NCBI GenBank assembly: GCA_017881915.1
Contig: JADGQK010000012.1
Location: forward strand, 1 to 49,345
Reading direction: 5' to 3'
Origin: Chloroflexota bacterium
GTDB taxonomy: Bacteria > Chloroflexota > Limnocylindria > Limnocylindrales > CSP1-4
Length of the DNA: 49,345 nucleotides
Shown here: in pieces, positions 40,422 to 48,276 of the stretch
How the letters are laid out: the number at the start of each line of letters is the position of its first letter
Numbering within the stretch: the first letter of the stretch is position 1
The notes under the pieces: generated by a model
Told to the model about the DNA's origin: nothing
What the model saw: only the letters and a program-made list of their open reading frames with translations
Database searches by the model: none
Made by a program: the position numbers and the translations under genes

Positions 40422-42084
40422 CGAGGCGGATCTTCCGTCAGTGGAGAATGACCCCGCGCTGGGGCTTGACCGGCGGGCCAAGTTCGAGATCCTCGGCGCG
40501 ATCCTGCTGGGCATGTTCCTGGCTGCCCTCGATCAGACGATCGTGGGCCCCGTCCTGCCCCGGATCGTGACCGAGCTCAAGGGCGCCGATTACTACACCT
40601 GGGTCGTGACGATCTTCCTGCTGACCAGCACGATCACCGTGCCGATCTACGGCAAGCTCTCGGACCTCTACGGCCGCCGGCCACTGCTCCTGATCGGGAT
40701 CGTCCTGTTCCTGATCGGCTCGGTGCTGTCCGGCCTGAGCCAGACGATGTGGCAGCTGATCCTGTTCCGCGGCCTGCAGGGCCTGGGCGCCGGCGCGCTC
40801 TTCCCGATCGCGCTGGCGGTCATCGGCGACCTGTTCACCCCAGCCGAGCGGGGCAAGTACCAGGGCCTCTTCGGGGCGGTCTTCGGGATTGCCTTCCTGG
40901 TCGGCCCAGGCCTCGGTGGGTTCCTCACCGACAACTTCAGCTGGCACTGGGTCTTCTTCGTCAACCTGCCGATCGGACTCGTTGCCCTGGCCGTCATCGG
41001 CCGGCTCCTGCCCAACATCAAGGGCCGCCGGCGCGACATCAAGATCGACTACCTGGGCGTCGTCACGCTGGTGGCCGGGCTCGTGCCGATCCTCGTCGGA
41101 CTGACCCTGGCCGAGACCTCCCACTGGAGCGACACGTCCGTGTGGGGCAGCATTGTCGTCGGCGTGGTCTTCCTCGTCGTCTTCGTTGTGGTCGAGAGCC
41201 GGGCGGCCGAGCCGATCATTCCGCTCCACCTCTTCCGCAACCGGACATTCAGCGCCTCGATGGTGGCGATCTTCCTGGCCACCTTCGGCTTCGGCGCGGC
41301 GATCATCTTCCTGCCGCTCTACTTCCAGATCGTCGAGGGCTCCAGCGCGACCGCGTCGGGCTACAAGCTCCTGCCGTTCCTGTTCGGACTGATCGTCAGC
41401 TCGATCGCCTCCGGCCAGATCGTCAGCCGGACCGGCCGCTACAAGGGCGTCATCGTCGGCGGCCTCGCGATCCTGGCCATCGGCCTGTTCCTGATGTCCT
41501 TCCTGCGCGCAGATACCTCGGATCTGGTTCTGTCCCTGTGGATGTTCGTGGCCGGCTTCGGCGTGGGGCCGACGTTCGCCGTCTTTACGATCATCGTCCA
41601 GAACTCGGTGCCGTTCCACGAGCTGGGCACGGCCACCAGCGACCTGACCCTCTTCCGCCAGATCGGGACCACGCTGGGGCTGACCCTCGCGTTCACGTTC
41701 TTCCGCGAGAACCTGACCTGGAATCTGCTCCACGACCAGATCGTGGCCGCCGGAGCGCCGGCGGCCCTGGTGCCGACGAGCCCGCCGGCGGGCTTCGACC
41801 TGAGCTCACTGACCTCGGTGACGAGCACCGGCAATCCACTCGCCTTCGTGAGCCAGCTGCCGGCACAGTTCCAGGCCGTGTTCATCCAGGGCTTCCACCA
41901 GGCGTTCACGATCGCCATCGCGAACTCGATGCTGCTCGGAGTGGGTGCCGCGGTCGCATCGGTCGTCGTGGCGCTCCTGCTCAAGGAGATCCCGTTGCGC
42001 ACGACCCTCGGCGCCAAGCCTGCCAGCGAGGGCAAGCCGGCTCCCGAGCCGGTTGTAGCAAGCGCGGCGGCTGCCCTCGACTGA
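40399..42084 (+). CDS. MFS drug efflux transporter, DHA2 (EmrB/QacA) type
   Basis: A 561-residue, 14-helix transporter. Motif D1 is LDQTIVGPVLPRI in helix 1, and motif A is GKLSDLYGRRPLLLIG between helices 2 and 3. Motif C (GPGLGGFLTDNFSWHWVFFVN) is in helix 5. It exports hydrophobic or cationic compounds by proton exchange. The start lies inside the end of the MarR gene and has AAGGGAAGGG upstream. MarR-MFS pairing supports inducible multidrug export; the actual substrate is unknown. Confidence 0.93.
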   Translation: MEAFPIDSEADLPSVENDPALGLDRRAKFEILGAILLGMFLAALDQTIVGPVLPRIVTELKGADYYTWVVTIFLLTSTITVPIYGKLSDLYGRRPLLLIGIVLFLIGSVLSGLSQTMWQLILFRGLQGLGAGALFPIALAVIGDLFTPAERGKYQGLFGAVFGIAFLVGPGLGGFLTDNFSWHWVFFVNLPIGLVALAVIGRLLPNIKGRRRDIKIDYLGVVTLVAGLVPILVGLTLAETSHWSDTSVWGSIVVGVVFLVVFVVVESRAAEPIIPLHLFRNRTFSASMVAIFLATFGFGAAIIFLPLYFQIVEGSSATASGYKLLPFLFGLIVSSIASGQIVSRTGRYKGVIVGGLAILAIGLFLMSFLRADTSDLVLSLWMFVAGFGVGPTFAVFTIIVQNSVPFHELGTATSDLTLFRQIGTTLGLTLAFTFFRENLTWNLLHDQIVAAGAPAALVPTSPPAGFDLSSLTSVTSTGNPLAFVSQLPAQFQAVFIQGFHQAFTIAIANSMLLGVGAAVASVVVALLLKEIPLRTTLGAKPASEGKPAPEPVVASAAAALD

Positions 42085-42132
42085 CCGCCGGCCGTAGCGC
42101 GGGCCGCGGAACCGCTTCGCCTCCCTTCCATG

Positions 42133-42174
42133 ACCGGCCCCCCGGCGGACGAGGCATCGGGGCCGGTTCGTGTT
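42133..42174 (+). terminator. Rho-independent-like terminator after the MFS gene
   Basis: ACCGGCCCC (42133-42141) pairs perfectly with GGGGCCGGT (42159-42167) and is followed by the T-rich TCGTGTTT. It lies just before the promoter of the Rieske gene. Confidence 0.75.
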
Positions 42175-42180
42175 TCCGGG

Positions 42181-42186
42181 TAGGCT
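42181..42186 (+). promoter_or_regulatory. -10 box of leaderless promoter for the Rieske protein gene
   Basis: TAGGCT ends exactly 6 nt before ATG 42193. It begins 6 nt after the upstream terminator's T-tract. Confidence 0.6.
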
Positions 42187-42192
42187 GAACTG

Positions 42193-42672
42193 ATGGAAGC
42201 TCGGCCGGCTACGTTTCCCGCGACCCTCCTGGCGCTCGGAGCGCATGCGGCCAGCTTCGAACCGGTCCTGGCCACCGCGGACCTGCCGGTCGGCGCGATG
42301 CGCCGGGTCAGTCGGGGCGACCTCGACATCCTGCTCGCCCACACGAGCGCCGGCATCGTCGCGGTCGACGATCGCTGCCCGCACATGGCCGCACCCCTGT
42401 CGATCGGTGCCCTCGATGGCTGCATCGTCGACTGCCCGCTCCACAGCGGCCGCTTCGACCTGTCGACCGGGGCCACGGTCCGGATGCCGACCACGGGCGG
42501 TCTGGACCCGGATGGGCTGTACCACCCGACCTGGTCACCGGCCGGCGGACCGGCCAAGGAGGATCCGCCGGGGCGCAAGGCGGAGGCGCGCCGGCTGACC
42601 CGTGTCCGCCGAATCCGCTACTACCCGGTCCGGATCGTGGATGGCTGGATCGAGGCCGCGATTCCGCGCTGA
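42193..42672 (+). CDS. Rieske 2Fe-2S ferredoxin-like protein
   Basis: A 159-residue protein with one Rieske domain. The cluster ligands are in DDRCPHMAAPLSIG (CxH) and DCPLHSGRFDLSTG (CxxH). The cluster motif is preceded by VSRGDLDILLAHTSAGIVAV, as in soluble Rieske ferredoxins of oxygenase systems. The C-terminal 60 residues are longer than in such ferredoxins and rich in charged residues. It could supply electrons to an oxygenase; the nearest candidate is 5.6 kb away at the right edge. Confidence 0.85.
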   Translation: MEARPATFPATLLALGAHAASFEPVLATADLPVGAMRRVSRGDLDILLAHTSAGIVAVDDRCPHMAAPLSIGALDGCIVDCPLHSGRFDLSTGATVRMPTTGGLDPDGLYHPTWSPAGGPAKEDPPGRKAEARRLTRVRRIRYYPVRIVDGWIEAAIPR

Positions 42673-42697
42673 TCCAGTGGCGTGTCAGGACGCCGCG

Positions 42698-43513
42698 TCA
42701 GCTGCGCAGCTCGGCCTCCTCGGCTGGATCCAGGTGGTCGGCGCGGGTATGGGCCCGGATCAGGCGCAGGACCTGGGCTGGGTCGTCAGTTACGTGGAAG
42801 AGGTGCAGGTCATCGGCGTCGATCGTGCCCGCCGGAAGCTGGACGCGGCGCATCCAGTCGATCAGCCCGCTCCAGTAGTCGTGGCCGATGAGGATCACCG
42901 GGAAGTGCTCGATCTTGCCGGTCTGGATCAGGGTCAGGGCCTCGAACAGCTCATCCAGCGTACCAACGCCCCCGGGCAGGATGACGAAGGCATCGGCGTA
43001 CTTCACGAACATCGTCTTGCGGGCGAAGAAATAGCGGAAATCGACGCCCAGGTCGACGTACGGGTTGAGGGATTGTTCGTGGGGCAGCTCGACGTTGCAG
43101 CCGACCGAGATCCCGCCACCCTCCTGGCAGCCTCGATTGGCCGCTTCCATGACCCCCGGCCCGCCACCGGTGATCACGGCGAAGCCGGCCTCGGCCAGAC
43201 GCCGGCCGATCGCCCGGGCGAGCTCGTACGTGTGGCTGCCCTCCCTGATCCGGGCCGAGCCAAAGACCGTGACCGCCGGACCCAGCGTGGCCAGGGCATC
43301 GAAGCCGTCGACGAACTCGGCCTGAATCCGGAGGACCCGCCAGGGATCTTCGCTGATGAACGCGGGGCGGCTCGATCGGGTGAGGAGCTTCTCGTCCTCG
43401 GTCCGCTTGCCGCCGCCGTCCATCCGGGCCGTCGTCCGCGGGTCGACGGTGACCCGACCGCGTCGACGTCGCTCCTGCGATCCGGAGAGCTCGGGGTTCT
43501 GCTCATCTGGCAT
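42698..43513 (-). CDS. LOG family (TIGR00730) nucleotide 5'-monophosphate phosphoribohydrolase-like protein
   Basis: A 271-residue Rossmann-fold protein with both LOG signatures: GGGPGVMEAANRG and LPGGVGTLDELFE. Plant and bacterial LOG enzymes release bases from cytokinin or purine monophosphates. An N-terminal basic extension of about 60 residues precedes the domain. ATG 43513 is preferred over GTG 43528; neither has a strong ribosome binding site. It lies downstream of the ArsC-like gene on the same strand. Confidence 0.85.
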   Translation of the reverse strand: MPDEQNPELSGSQERRRRGRVTVDPRTTARMDGGGKRTEDEKLLTRSSRPAFISEDPWRVLRIQAEFVDGFDALATLGPAVTVFGSARIREGSHTYELARAIGRRLAEAGFAVITGGGPGVMEAANRGCQEGGGISVGCNVELPHEQSLNPYVDLGVDFRYFFARKTMFVKYADAFVILPGGVGTLDELFEALTLIQTGKIEHFPVILIGHDYWSGLIDWMRRVQLPAGTIDADDLHLFHVTDDPAQVLRLIRAHTRADHLDPAEEAELRS

Positions 43514-43569
43514 CTGCCAAGGATGCACGAGAACCGCGGGCGCCGCTGGCCCCGCCGTGAGCCTCGCCG

Positions 43570-43947
43570 TCAGCCGGGCTGCGGCGTCGCCAGCCAGGCC
43601 TTCCAGGCCGCTTCGTCGAGGCCGGCGCTGAACGAGTTGCGATAGCGGACGAGTGGCAGGCGCAGCAAGCGCTCATCGGCGAGGAGCCGATCCACGACGT
43701 CCGCCTCGCTCATCCGTCGTGGGCCGAGCCCAGCTTCATGGGCGGCTCGGCCATCGGCATCGAGCACGGCCCGCGGGCCCAGTCGATCGGTGAACCGGCG
43801 GAGCTCGCCCGCAGCGATTGGCTTCCGGCGCAGGTCGACGAAGTGAATCGTGAAGCGGCGCTCCTTGAAGAAGCGGATGGCGGCCCGGGTCGGCTGGTCG
43901 TCGACCAGGCCGAAGACCTGGACCGAGGGCGCGGCGGGCTGGGCCAT
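43570..43947 (-). CDS. ArsC/Spx-fold protein lacking the catalytic cysteine
   Basis: A 125-residue thioredoxin-like protein of the ArsC/YffB group. The pattern VFGLVDDQPTRAAIRFFKER, then HFVDLRRKPIAAGELRRF and LLRLPLVRYRNSFSAG follows that fold. The position of the family's active-site Cys (normally xxCxxxRKA after the first strand) is occupied by DDQPTRA, and there is no cysteine in the whole protein. It cannot be an arsenate reductase by the usual mechanism; a binding or regulatory role is likelier. TACGAT sits 6 nt before its ATG. Confidence 0.75.
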   Translation of the reverse strand: MAQPAAPSVQVFGLVDDQPTRAAIRFFKERRFTIHFVDLRRKPIAAGELRRFTDRLGPRAVLDADGRAAHEAGLGPRRMSEADVVDRLLADERLLRLPLVRYRNSFSAGLDEAAWKAWLATPQPG

Positions 43948-43953
43948 CGCGGA

Positions 43954-43959
43954 ATCGTA
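43954..43959 (-). promoter_or_regulatory. -10 box of leaderless promoter for the ArsC-like gene
   Basis: TACGAT (minus strand) ends exactly 6 nt before the ATG at 43947, with no Shine-Dalgarno sequence. The frame is open beyond this ATG, and the box decides the start. Confidence 0.6.
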
Positions 43960-44000
43960 GCCGATCCACCGGCGGTACCATCGCACCAGGAGGTATCGCG

Positions 44001-44273
44001 GTGACGGTCTGGTTCACGGTTCAACTCGACGACCAACCGGGTTCGCTGGCCCGGGTCGCGGGCGCGCTCGCCGCACGAGGCGTCAACATTACCGGGATCG
44101 TCGGCGTCGCCGAGGACACCGATGGGGCCCTGATGCTCACGACAAGTGACCCGGCCGCCACCCGCGAGGCATTCGCCGGGCTGGCCCTGCCGTTCGAGGA
44201 GCATGACCCGACCGGCGGGCTCGAGCCCGACCGGCTGTCTGTCGCCGACCTCCGCCCCACCCGCGGCGGCTGA
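44001..44273 (+). CDS. Single ACT-domain protein
   Basis: A 90-residue protein that is essentially one ACT domain: VWFTVQLDDQPGSLARVAGA, then ARGVNITGIVGV. The N-terminal DxPGSL turn is the ligand-binding signature. The GTG start has AGGAGG 7 nt upstream and a -10-like TACCAT at 43976. It is divergent from the ArsC-like gene and upstream of xthA. Likely an amino-acid-responsive dimer; partner unknown. Confidence 0.85.
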   Translation: MTVWFTVQLDDQPGSLARVAGALAARGVNITGIVGVAEDTDGALMLTTSDPAATREAFAGLALPFEEHDPTGGLEPDRLSVADLRPTRGG

Positions 44274-44331
44274 TCGTGGTTCGCGGCGTCGCCTGGATGC
44301 CGGCCGGTGCCTGGCGATTGCTGGCGGACTG

Positions 44332-45156
44332 ATGCGGATCGCAACCTGGAATGTCAACTCGCTCAAGGCTCGCCTCGACCGGGTCGAGGAGTGGTTGACG
44401 ATTGGCGGCCCCGACGTGCTCCTGATGCAGGAGACGAAGCTGGCCGACACGGCCGCGCCGATCATGCCCTTCGCGATGGCCGGTTACGAGCTCGCCCATC
44501 ACGGCCAGGGTCGCTGGAACGGCGTGGCCATCGCCAGCCGGGTCGGGATCGCCGACGTGGTCGCGAATTTCGGCGATGGCCCGGTCGTATCGACTCCAGG
44601 AGGACTCGCGCCCGCCGACGAGCCGAGCGACGACGGCCTCGGTCCGGAGGCCCGGATGATCGCGGCACGGTGCGGCGGCATCCAGGTGGTGAGCATCTAC
44701 GCCCCGAACGGGCGGGCGCTCGATACGCCGTTCTACGCAGCCAAGCTCGCCTGGTACGAGCGGCTGAGCCGCTGGCTCGAGGAAACCCAGGACCCGCAGG
44801 ACGACCTGCTGATCGGCGGCGACTTCAACGTGGCCCCGGACGACCTCGACGTCTACGATCCGGCGGCCTACCTCGGCGCCACCCACGTCTCCCCTGCCGA
44901 GCGCGCGGCCCTTGCCCGGCTGCGCGCCTGGGGCCTGGTTGACGTGGTCCGGCCGTTCCATCCCGAAGCCGGCTTCTACACCTGGTGGGACTACCGCGCG
45001 GGCAACTTCCACAAGAACCTGGGCATGCGCATCGACCACCTCTACGCGACGCGGTCGGTCGCGGCGCGGGTGATCGCTGCCGAGCGCGATCGGGACGCTC
45101 GCAAGGGCAAGCTGCCGTCCGACCATGCCCCGCTGTACGTCGACCTGGCCAGCTGA
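44332..45156 (+). CDS. xthA: Exodeoxyribonuclease III
   Basis: A 274-residue AP endonuclease/exonuclease of the exo III family. Conserved sites appear in order: ATWNVNSLKAR, LLMQETKLAD (metal-binding Glu), VSIYAPNGR, LIGGDFNVAPDDLD (catalytic Asp/Asn), FYTWWDYR, then MRIDHLYAT and the terminal SDHAPLYVDL (catalytic His). A 20-residue insertion rich in Asp, Pro and Gly lies between the GPVVSTPGG and EARMIAARC segments. It cleaves at abasic sites in base excision repair. The ATG at 44332 has no strong ribosome binding site. Confidence 0.94.
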   Translation: MRIATWNVNSLKARLDRVEEWLTIGGPDVLLMQETKLADTAAPIMPFAMAGYELAHHGQGRWNGVAIASRVGIADVVANFGDGPVVSTPGGLAPADEPSDDGLGPEARMIAARCGGIQVVSIYAPNGRALDTPFYAAKLAWYERLSRWLEETQDPQDDLLIGGDFNVAPDDLDVYDPAAYLGATHVSPAERAALARLRAWGLVDVVRPFHPEAGFYTWWDYRAGNFHKNLGMRIDHLYATRSVAARVIAAERDRDARKGKLPSDHAPLYVDLAS

Positions 45157-45235
45157 CTTGCCGCCAAGTCGCTAGGATTCGCGCCTGGCCCGGAGTTCCG
45201 GACCTGGCCGCGTTTCGTGGCTGTTGAGGAGCGTC

Positions 45236-45589
45236 ATGACCGAGCCGCGCGAGGAATCGAGCACTGATCTCGAGCAGGCGCTGGCCGCCTACCTCGCCGC
45301 CCAGCGGATGACGCGCCGGCAGCTGCTCGAGCGAATCGCCGCGGTTGGCGCGGCGGCGGCGCTGGCCCCGGTGATCGCCGCGTGCGTGGCCGGCCCAGAG
45401 GATCCGAGCCGGACCGCAACGTCCACGGTCCCGCACGCCGCGCCGCCAACGTTGTCCGCCGCGCCTCCAGCCTTGCCCGCCGGGTCCTTGGTCGCCGCCG
45501 AGGCGGTTCCGGCCACGCCGGTCCAGGCCGCCGCGGCCAGGTCTCACGTCATCGCCCGGATCCTGGCCAGGATCCTCGCCCGCGGCTGA
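45236..45589 (+). CDS. Small exported Tat-like lipoprotein, possibly a truncated solute-binding protein
   Basis: A 117-residue protein. The N-terminal TRRQLLERIAAVGAAAALAP is a twin-arginine-like signal, followed by VIAACVAG, a lipobox. This start closely resembles those of Chloroflexota spermidine/putrescine-type binding proteins, but the mature part is only about 65 residues of Ala/Pro/Thr-rich sequence with no domain. Either it is a tiny exported lipoprotein or the stump of a longer gene. GAGGAG precedes the ATG. Confidence 0.6.
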   Translation: MTEPREESSTDLEQALAAYLAAQRMTRRQLLERIAAVGAAAALAPVIAACVAGPEDPSRTATSTVPHAAPPTLSAAPPALPAGSLVAAEAVPATPVQAAAARSHVIARILARILARG

Positions 45590-45686
45590 CCGGTCGTCGC
45601 ACGGCCTTCCGGTGAGGGCTACGGGGCAGCTCGCCATGCGTGGAACCGAAGCTACCCGGGCACACTCACCTGATCGTGATTGGCTG

Positions 45687-45827
45687 TTAGTGGATGGTTA
45701 CTTCGTCGACGAAGCCCCAATCGCCCGCACCTCCGGCTGCGCTTGGATCCACCGTGTAGATCGCGATCGCCCCCGTAGCGAGGTCGCCAACGGCGTTGTG
45801 CTCGATCGGACCCAGTACCGTGCCCAT
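45687..45827 (-). CDS. 46-codon in-frame extension or small ORF directly after the cyclase stop
   Basis: This ORF starts with the ATG that immediately follows the cyclase TAG (TAGATG) and is in the same frame. It runs to a TAA and begins MGTVLGPIEHNAVGDLATGA; the middle reads IAIYTVDP and the end GDWGFVDEVTIH. It has no ribosome binding site of its own. It is either a separate miniprotein made by reinitiation, or the lost C-terminus of a longer cyclase gene interrupted by an amber codon. The 97 bp beyond it, up to the next gene, hold nothing recognised. Confidence 0.4.
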   Translation of the reverse strand: MGTVLGPIEHNAVGDLATGAIAIYTVDPSAAGGAGDWGFVDEVTIH

Positions 45828-46619
45828 CTAGACTCGGATTCGGAAGCTCTCGACGGTCGCTCGCTTACCCTTGAGCTGGAGGTCCAGCGGTTCGGCCAAT
45901 GGGTAGGCGTTGGCAACCCCCGCGTACGTGAGAGCGCAGACCAGGATCTCTCCGCCGGCGGCCAGTGCCTGTAGGCGAGCGGCTGTGTTCGTGACATCAC
46001 CGATCGCGGTGAAATCCTTGAACCCGCCTCCGCCCACGTTGCCGACGTACTCCTCCCCGGTGCAAATCCCGACGCCGACGTCGAGCCACCGGCCCAAGGG
46101 CGTTCCATAGCCAACGCCGCGTAGGAGAGCGCGCGCCGCGGCGACGGCCTGGCGCGGGTAGGAGGATCCGGCGAGCCCGGGTACGAAGATGGCCATGACC
46201 TCATCTCCGGCGATTTGACCCAGGATCGCGTCATGAGCCAGAAGAGCGCTTGAGGCCGCTGCATAGAAGCGGTGCAGGAGGGCCGTCGTCTCGACACTGG
46301 ACAGCTCCTCGGCGAGGGACGTGTAGCCGCGGACATCAGCGAAGAGGACGCTCACGGGCACGAGCGCACCACCCTCAGGGGCCCGTTCGATGCACCGCTC
46401 GCAGATCGTCGGGTTCTTGCGCGAGGGAGTGTAGCCGACCCGCCCGAACGGGCCGGCGAACCTGCCTCGGAACGGGGCGTTGCAGAACCGGCAACGCAGC
46501 TGCGCGGGGACGAGGGAGAAGAGGCGCCGCCCGGCGCGTTCACCCAGGGCAAGCGCCGACTCACCCTTCAGGATCCCCAGCCATCGGCGACTCATCGGGA
46601 CGATGTCGGGCTCAGTCAT
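45828..46619 (-). CDS. Class III adenylate/guanylate cyclase with N-terminal zinc-ribbon-like region
   Basis: A 263-residue protein. Residues 43-76 carry two CxxC pairs (CRFC, CERC), a zinc-ribbon-like element. The cyclase domain (about 88-255) has the first metal-binding aspartate in VLFADVRGYTSL (D95), the second acid in IAGDEVMAIF, and the transition-state region DFTAIGDVTNTAARL, all in proper order. It should be active and soluble. The start has GGAG 8 nt upstream. Only 24 bp separate it from the divergent membrane-cupin gene. Its TAG is followed in frame by 46 more codons. Confidence 0.87.
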   Translation of the reverse strand: MTEPDIVPMSRRWLGILKGESALALGERAGRRLFSLVPAQLRCRFCNAPFRGRFAGPFGRVGYTPSRKNPTICERCIERAPEGGALVPVSVLFADVRGYTSLAEELSSVETTALLHRFYAAASSALLAHDAILGQIAGDEVMAIFVPGLAGSSYPRQAVAAARALLRGVGYGTPLGRWLDVGVGICTGEEYVGNVGGGGFKDFTAIGDVTNTAARLQALAAGGEILVCALTYAGVANAYPLAEPLDLQLKGKRATVESFRIRV

Positions 46620-46643
46620 TGACAGGGCTCCGAAGATTGACCG

Positions 46644-48041
46644 ATGCGAAGAGGGTTGGGCGTGCTGGCTGGATCCGCAGCCTGGCTGGGCTGGTTGACC
46701 GTCTGCCCAGCGCTCGGGTTTCCCTCATTGGCCACGGCAGCCATGCTGAACCTGGTTCTCGTGCCTCGTGAGGATCCCGGATTCTGGCTCGGCTGGGCCC
46801 TGTTGGTCATCGGGCTGGCCTTTGTTGCGCTTGTCTACCTCGCGCTCGCCGCCCGAGGCCGATTGCGGCCGAGCATAGCATCGGGCGCGGTCTACGGGGC
46901 CCTGTGCTGGCTGGTCGCCGGGGCCCTGGTCATGCCGCTGCTCGGGCAAGTCGGATCCCCGGTGGCGGCCGGGAGTGCGGCTGACCCAATGCGCGGGTCA
47001 TTCATGATGCTCGACCTTGGACTGGGCGCACCGATCGCCGCGCTGATCGCTTGGCTCGTGTTCGGGGCGGTGCTCGGAGCGACCGCTGGTCCCGAGGCTG
47101 TCGATCCGCCAAGTCAGGGGCCAGCCGATTCCTCGGGTTCGGCCAAGAACAGCCCGTCGATTCGGGGCGTCGTGACCGGCGGAGCGATCTTGCTCGTAGG
47201 CCTGGCCGTCATCCTGGTAGCGATCGGCCGCATCGTGCGCGCACCCGTTGAACCGTCTGCGGCCGGCACCAGGACCCTCGCTTCAGCAAACGTCCCGTCG
47301 TTACCCAAGGGCACGGACTTCTTTAGCGTCATCGAGCTCTCCCAGCCGCCCGGAGCCACGCTGGGGCCGCACGTCCACACCTACTCGGGCGCTGCCTACT
47401 CGCTGGCCGGTGTCGCGACGATTAGCTTCTCCAACGGCACGACGGCCCGCGTGGCGCCGGGCCAGGCTGCCTTCATTGTCGCTGGACAGGCCCATGCCCA
47501 CCGAAACGGCGACGATCAGGTCCCCAGCGCGTTGCTCGCGATCCTGATCATGGCCCTGGCAATGGCGGTCTGTCTGATCGCGGTCAGCAGGAGACGACGC
47601 GCCGGATTCCTCGTCGTACCGCTCGTCATGCTGATCGGCGTTGGCACCCTCGGGATCTTGAATCCGTGGTCAAACGACTGGTTGTTCATCTCCGTCCGTT
47701 CGACGACTGGGCGCGGCGCCGAGATGCCCATGGCGTCCTCCGCACGGCTGTTCGAGTCACCCGACGTCGGACCGTTTGAGAACAGCCCCTACACCGAGAA
47801 GCTCGATGAAATCACCATCGTTCCGAGCGCGTCGTCGACGAACGTCGAATCGGCCGGGCCCGCGGCGCTCGTCGTACTCGACGGCCGGGTGGAGGTCCAA
47901 TCGTCGAGTGGCTCGTCGGTCGAGCTCGGCTCCCACGGCGCGACCGTTCTGCAACCGGGGGCGGCAGCTCAGCTGTCCAGCCTTGGAGGCCAACCGGCTC
48001 ATGTCCTCGAGCTGGCCATCAATCCAGCCTCCGGCAGCTGA
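46644..48041 (+). CDS. Polytopic membrane protein with two cupin-like domains
   Basis: A 465-residue protein. Four transmembrane helices form the first 150 residues. After a short linker and another helix (GGAILLVGLAVILVAIGRIV) comes a cupin (FFSVIELSQPPGATLGPHVH, then YSLAGVATISF and FIVAGQAHAHRN) with the metal-type histidines. Two more helices follow, then a second beta-rich cupin-like domain (ALVVLDGRVEVQ, VLQPGAAAQL) without obvious histidines. Both cupins probably face outside. I know of no characterised protein with this plan. It diverges from the cyclase gene across 24 bp. Confidence 0.72.
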   Translation: MRRGLGVLAGSAAWLGWLTVCPALGFPSLATAAMLNLVLVPREDPGFWLGWALLVIGLAFVALVYLALAARGRLRPSIASGAVYGALCWLVAGALVMPLLGQVGSPVAAGSAADPMRGSFMMLDLGLGAPIAALIAWLVFGAVLGATAGPEAVDPPSQGPADSSGSAKNSPSIRGVVTGGAILLVGLAVILVAIGRIVRAPVEPSAAGTRTLASANVPSLPKGTDFFSVIELSQPPGATLGPHVHTYSGAAYSLAGVATISFSNGTTARVAPGQAAFIVAGQAHAHRNGDDQVPSALLAILIMALAMAVCLIAVSRRRRAGFLVVPLVMLIGVGTLGILNPWSNDWLFISVRSTTGRGAEMPMASSARLFESPDVGPFENSPYTEKLDEITIVPSASSTNVESAGPAALVVLDGRVEVQSSSGSSVELGSHGATVLQPGAAAQLSSLGGQPAHVLELAINPASGS

Positions 48042-48276
48042 GGTCCCCATCGGGTCTGCACGGGGTGAAGACGTCCGACGAGGTGACCCGCCGAACTCCT
48101 CGATCCTCTGCCGGTGGTGCAGATTCGGGTCGATTCTCTGCACCGGGCGCAGAACGCCGACGATCTGGCTCCAAAACGCGTCGAATGTCTTCAGCTCGTG
48201 CAGATCCGCCCGAAGTCGGCGGAGCGTCGCCGCGGCCGCAAGGCGACGACGGACCCGCCGCGCCGGGCAGCACCTC
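48042..48276. other. 235-bp region between convergent genes
   Basis: No supported gene. A minus-strand open frame here (part of 47757-48338) reads LHELKTFDAFWSQIVGVLRP, which looks protein-like, but it runs on into the coding strand of its neighbour without a start. It may be a remnant. Confidence 0.3.
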
